From contig CAZGMN010000048.1 of NCBI GenBank assembly GCA_964526905.1, forward strand, positions 1-16,563: a stretch of 16,563 nucleotides of DNA, written 5' to 3'. The position numbers were made by a program, and so were the translations under genes. The stretch's first letter is position 1. Every line of letters begins with the position of its first letter. Of the stretch, positions 15,024 through 16,563 are shown piece by piece. The notes beneath the pieces are model-generated. The model saw only the letters and a list, made by a program, of their open reading frames with translations, did no database searches and was not told the DNA's origin. This stretch comes from CAZGMN01 sp964526905. GTDB lineage: Bacteria; Acidobacteriota; Aminicenantia; Aminicenantales; Aminicenantaceae.

Positions 15024-16361
15024 CTATTTGATCACAAAAGGAATTTCTTCTTTCATGCTTTGTTTCTCATCACTGACTTCAACGCCGACGATAAACTTTC
15101 CCTCTTTTTCTGGAAACCAGATAAAAGAGCTTTTCTCAGATTTCGCCTGCATGATTTTCTTCTCCTCCCCTTCTTTGATATAGAATTCGTACTTCGGCTT
15201 GAAGAAGCCGGTCAAAGAGGAAGTGAAGACAACTTCTTTTCCGACAGCTTGAGGAGACTTTAAGGAAGATTTCAGGGTGACCTTGAGGACTTTTTTGAGG
15301 AAGACAAGATGACCTTGGTCGCTCTGGCCATCATAGAGATTAAAAATGAGATAGGGGGAAAGCCAGAGTGGGTTGGATTTAACCTCCTGGTCCTGGCCTG
15401 CATCATAATCTCCGATTTTTTCCCCTGTTTCCATGTCAAAACAGAGCAGAATCGAGGAAAATGAGGAGACAACAATGCTCTGCCCCGAAATTTCAAGACG
15501 CGAGGAGCTCCGTGAGGGCATGATTTTCCACCAGAGAATGCTTCCGCTTCTCTTGCTCAGACAGTAGAGAACATTGTTCCAGCAAGGAAAAAAGACTCTC
15601 TTCTCGTCGCTGACCGGAGCGAGGGAGACTTTGCCGCCTGTCTTGATCTTCCATTTCAGCTTCTTCTTTTTCAGGTTATAACAATAAAAATAATGGTCGT
15701 CGGCTCCGAAATAAATAAAATTCTTCTCAACGAGTGGAGTGGATTGAATTTTGTCTTTAGCCTTGAACTGATGAAGAAGACTTCCTTCGCCGCTCAGGAA
15801 GTAAAGGTTACCGTCATCGCAGCCGAAGACGATTTCTGTGCCTGTAAAGACAGGCGTGCTTCTGATTGCTCCTCCTGCCTGGAAATGCCATTGCTCTTCT
15901 CCGCCTGCGGCATTGAGCGCGAACAATGTTCCTTTATCCGTGCCGAAACATATTTTGCTATTAAATTCCCCCACTCCTGATGTGATTTCTTCTTCAATCT
16001 TTTTTTTCCACAGCTCTTTTCCCTCTTTATTGAGGCAGTGAATGATGTTCTGCTGGTCATAAATATAGATTTTTTCCGCAAAAAAATAAGGAGGGCTTGC
16101 CAGCGGCTGGGGAGCTTCGAACCTCCAGAGGGTTTTACGATCCAGGCCACTCAAGCAGTATAAATATCCACTGCTGGTCGAAAGATAGACTCTCTCTTCT
16201 TTTGCTTCGATAGAGCCGATGACCTCTCCTTTATAAACAACTTCTCCGTCTTTCTCCACGGGGAAAAAAGCTCCGGAGGGATAGGGTTGAATCTTCGAGC
16301 GGAAAATAGAGCATGATTCCAGAAGAAGCAAGAGCAAAAGAATAAAGCAGAGTCTTCTCAT
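15024..16361 (-). CDS. PQQ-repeat beta-propeller lipoprotein, BamB-like
   Basis: A 445-residue exported protein. It begins MRRLCF with a leucine run and a lipobox-like LESC, giving a candidate lipidated Cys17; the Glu at -2 is unusual. Residues about 40-330 form roughly seven repeats of the type VYLSTSSGYLYCLSGLDRKT, FGTDKGTLFALNAAGG and FGCDDGNLYFLSGEG, the signature of PQQ-like (YWTD/BamB) propeller blades. The C-terminal 80 residues (from about 360) look like an immunoglobulin-like sandwich, with YEFYIKEG, SSFIWFPEKEGKFIVGVEVSD. BamB itself is an outer-membrane assembly lipoprotein, but it lacks this C-terminal domain. Similar two-domain proteins are found in Acidobacteria and related groups without known function. 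A weak AAGG lies just before the ATG. Confidence 0.8.
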   Translation of the reverse strand: MRRLCFILLLLLLLESCSIFRSKIQPYPSGAFFPVEKDGEVVYKGEVIGSIEAKEERVYLSTSSGYLYCLSGLDRKTLWRFEAPQPLASPPYFFAEKIYIYDQQNIIHCLNKEGKELWKKKIEEEITSGVGEFNSKICFGTDKGTLFALNAAGGEEQWHFQAGGAIRSTPVFTGTEIVFGCDDGNLYFLSGEGSLLHQFKAKDKIQSTPLVEKNFIYFGADDHYFYCYNLKKKKLKWKIKTGGKVSLAPVSDEKRVFFPCWNNVLYCLSKRSGSILWWKIMPSRSSSRLEISGQSIVVSSFSSILLCFDMETGEKIGDYDAGQDQEVKSNPLWLSPYLIFNLYDGQSDQGHLVFLKKVLKVTLKSSLKSPQAVGKEVVFTSSLTGFFKPKYEFYIKEGEEKKIMQAKSEKSSFIWFPEKEGKFIVGVEVSDEKQSMKEEIPFVIK

Positions 16362-16377
16362 TTAACCTTAGCCAAAA

Positions 16378-16383
16378 ATAATA
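16378..16383 (-). promoter_or_regulatory. Possible -10 element before the lipoprotein gene
   Basis: On the minus strand TATTAT (5/6 consensus) stands 16 bp before the ATG at 16361. The hexamer 17 bp further upstream (TTTCGA) matches the -35 consensus poorly. Weak support. Confidence 0.25.
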
Positions 16384-16504
16384 CCATTTTTTTCATTCTA
16401 TCGAAAGCATCCCAGAATCCAGATAATAGTGAGCGTGAGGATTGGGGTTCGGAACACGCTGATTTTCCCCACAATTTCAAATAATAGGAGCGAGGGCCAG
16501 CGGA

Positions 16505-16529
16505 TGAAAAAACCGTTTGAAGGCTGAGC
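16505..16529 (+). repeat. Dispersed 25-nt repeat, copy 2
   Basis: This matches the repeat at 10732-10756 at 23 of 25 positions in the same orientation. The only differences are G/A at the fourth base and A/G at the eleventh. It lies in the intergenic stretch at the right edge; the flanks are not shared with copy 1. In both copies the frame ends in a KPFEG-stop reading, but no gene surrounds either. Confidence 0.55.
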
Positions 16530-16563
16530 GGGCAAGGTTCCTCGACCGAAGGGAGAGGAGAGC

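Noticed and set aside
1774..16422. CTGGATTCTGG at 1774-1784 and its reverse complement at 16412-16422
   Set aside because: An 11-bp match is expected many times by chance in a window this long, and the flanks are not alike.
1..16563. CRISPR array, tRNA or rRNA genes, toxin-antitoxin pairs, defence or biosynthetic clusters
   Set aside because: No regularly spaced repeats, cloverleaf-like segments or recognisable genes of these kinds were seen on either strand.

Overview
The window is about 16.5 kb of mid-GC bacterial chromosome with dense, mostly housekeeping gene content and two opposed transcription blocks. It probably comes from an Acidobacteriota-like lineage, perhaps the Aminicenantes/OP8 group. 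I infer this from the truncated Acidobacteria-type VWFA-related protein at the left edge, the secreted methyltransferase family and the overall protein style. No rRNA or marker gene settles it. I see no tRNA, rRNA, CRISPR array, intact insertion sequence or prophage.

Left block, + strand (1-7.7 kb). It opens with the 3' part of a VWFA-related gene, followed by a 449-bp gap holding a decayed IS91-like transposase remnant. Next comes a possible operon: secA (preprotein translocase ATPase), guaB (IMP dehydrogenase), a rubredoxin/ferredoxin-thioredoxin-reductase-type protein, a small CPHC thioredoxin/glutaredoxin-like protein, and an apparently exported SAM-dependent methyltransferase. The FTR-like and thioredoxin-like genes are almost contiguous and read like a reductase with its partner.

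Middle and right, - strand (7.7-16.4 kb), in transcription order from the right. A PQQ-type beta-propeller lipoprotein is followed by an HD-domain hydrolase. Then come a P5C dehydrogenase (ALDH4 type) and an aminoadipate-semialdehyde dehydrogenase (ALDH7 type), which suggest amino-acid (proline/arginine and lysine) catabolism, and a 66-aa PspC protein. A putative terminator and a promoter precede a deoxynucleoside kinase followed by panB-panC-panD, which supply pantoate, pantothenate and beta-alanine for coenzyme A synthesis. The panB/panC junction overlaps as ATGA and panC/panD are 6 bp apart, so translation is probably coupled.

Non-coding points: a 25-nt direct repeat (23/25 identical) occurs at 10732-10756 and 16505-16529. 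The first copy lies inside a folded inverted-repeat element that includes the pspC stop codon. The most interesting system is the rubredoxin-FTR/thioredoxin pair. The rest looks like ordinary metabolism in an unusual order. All function calls come from reading the sequence and motif recognition; no database search was run.
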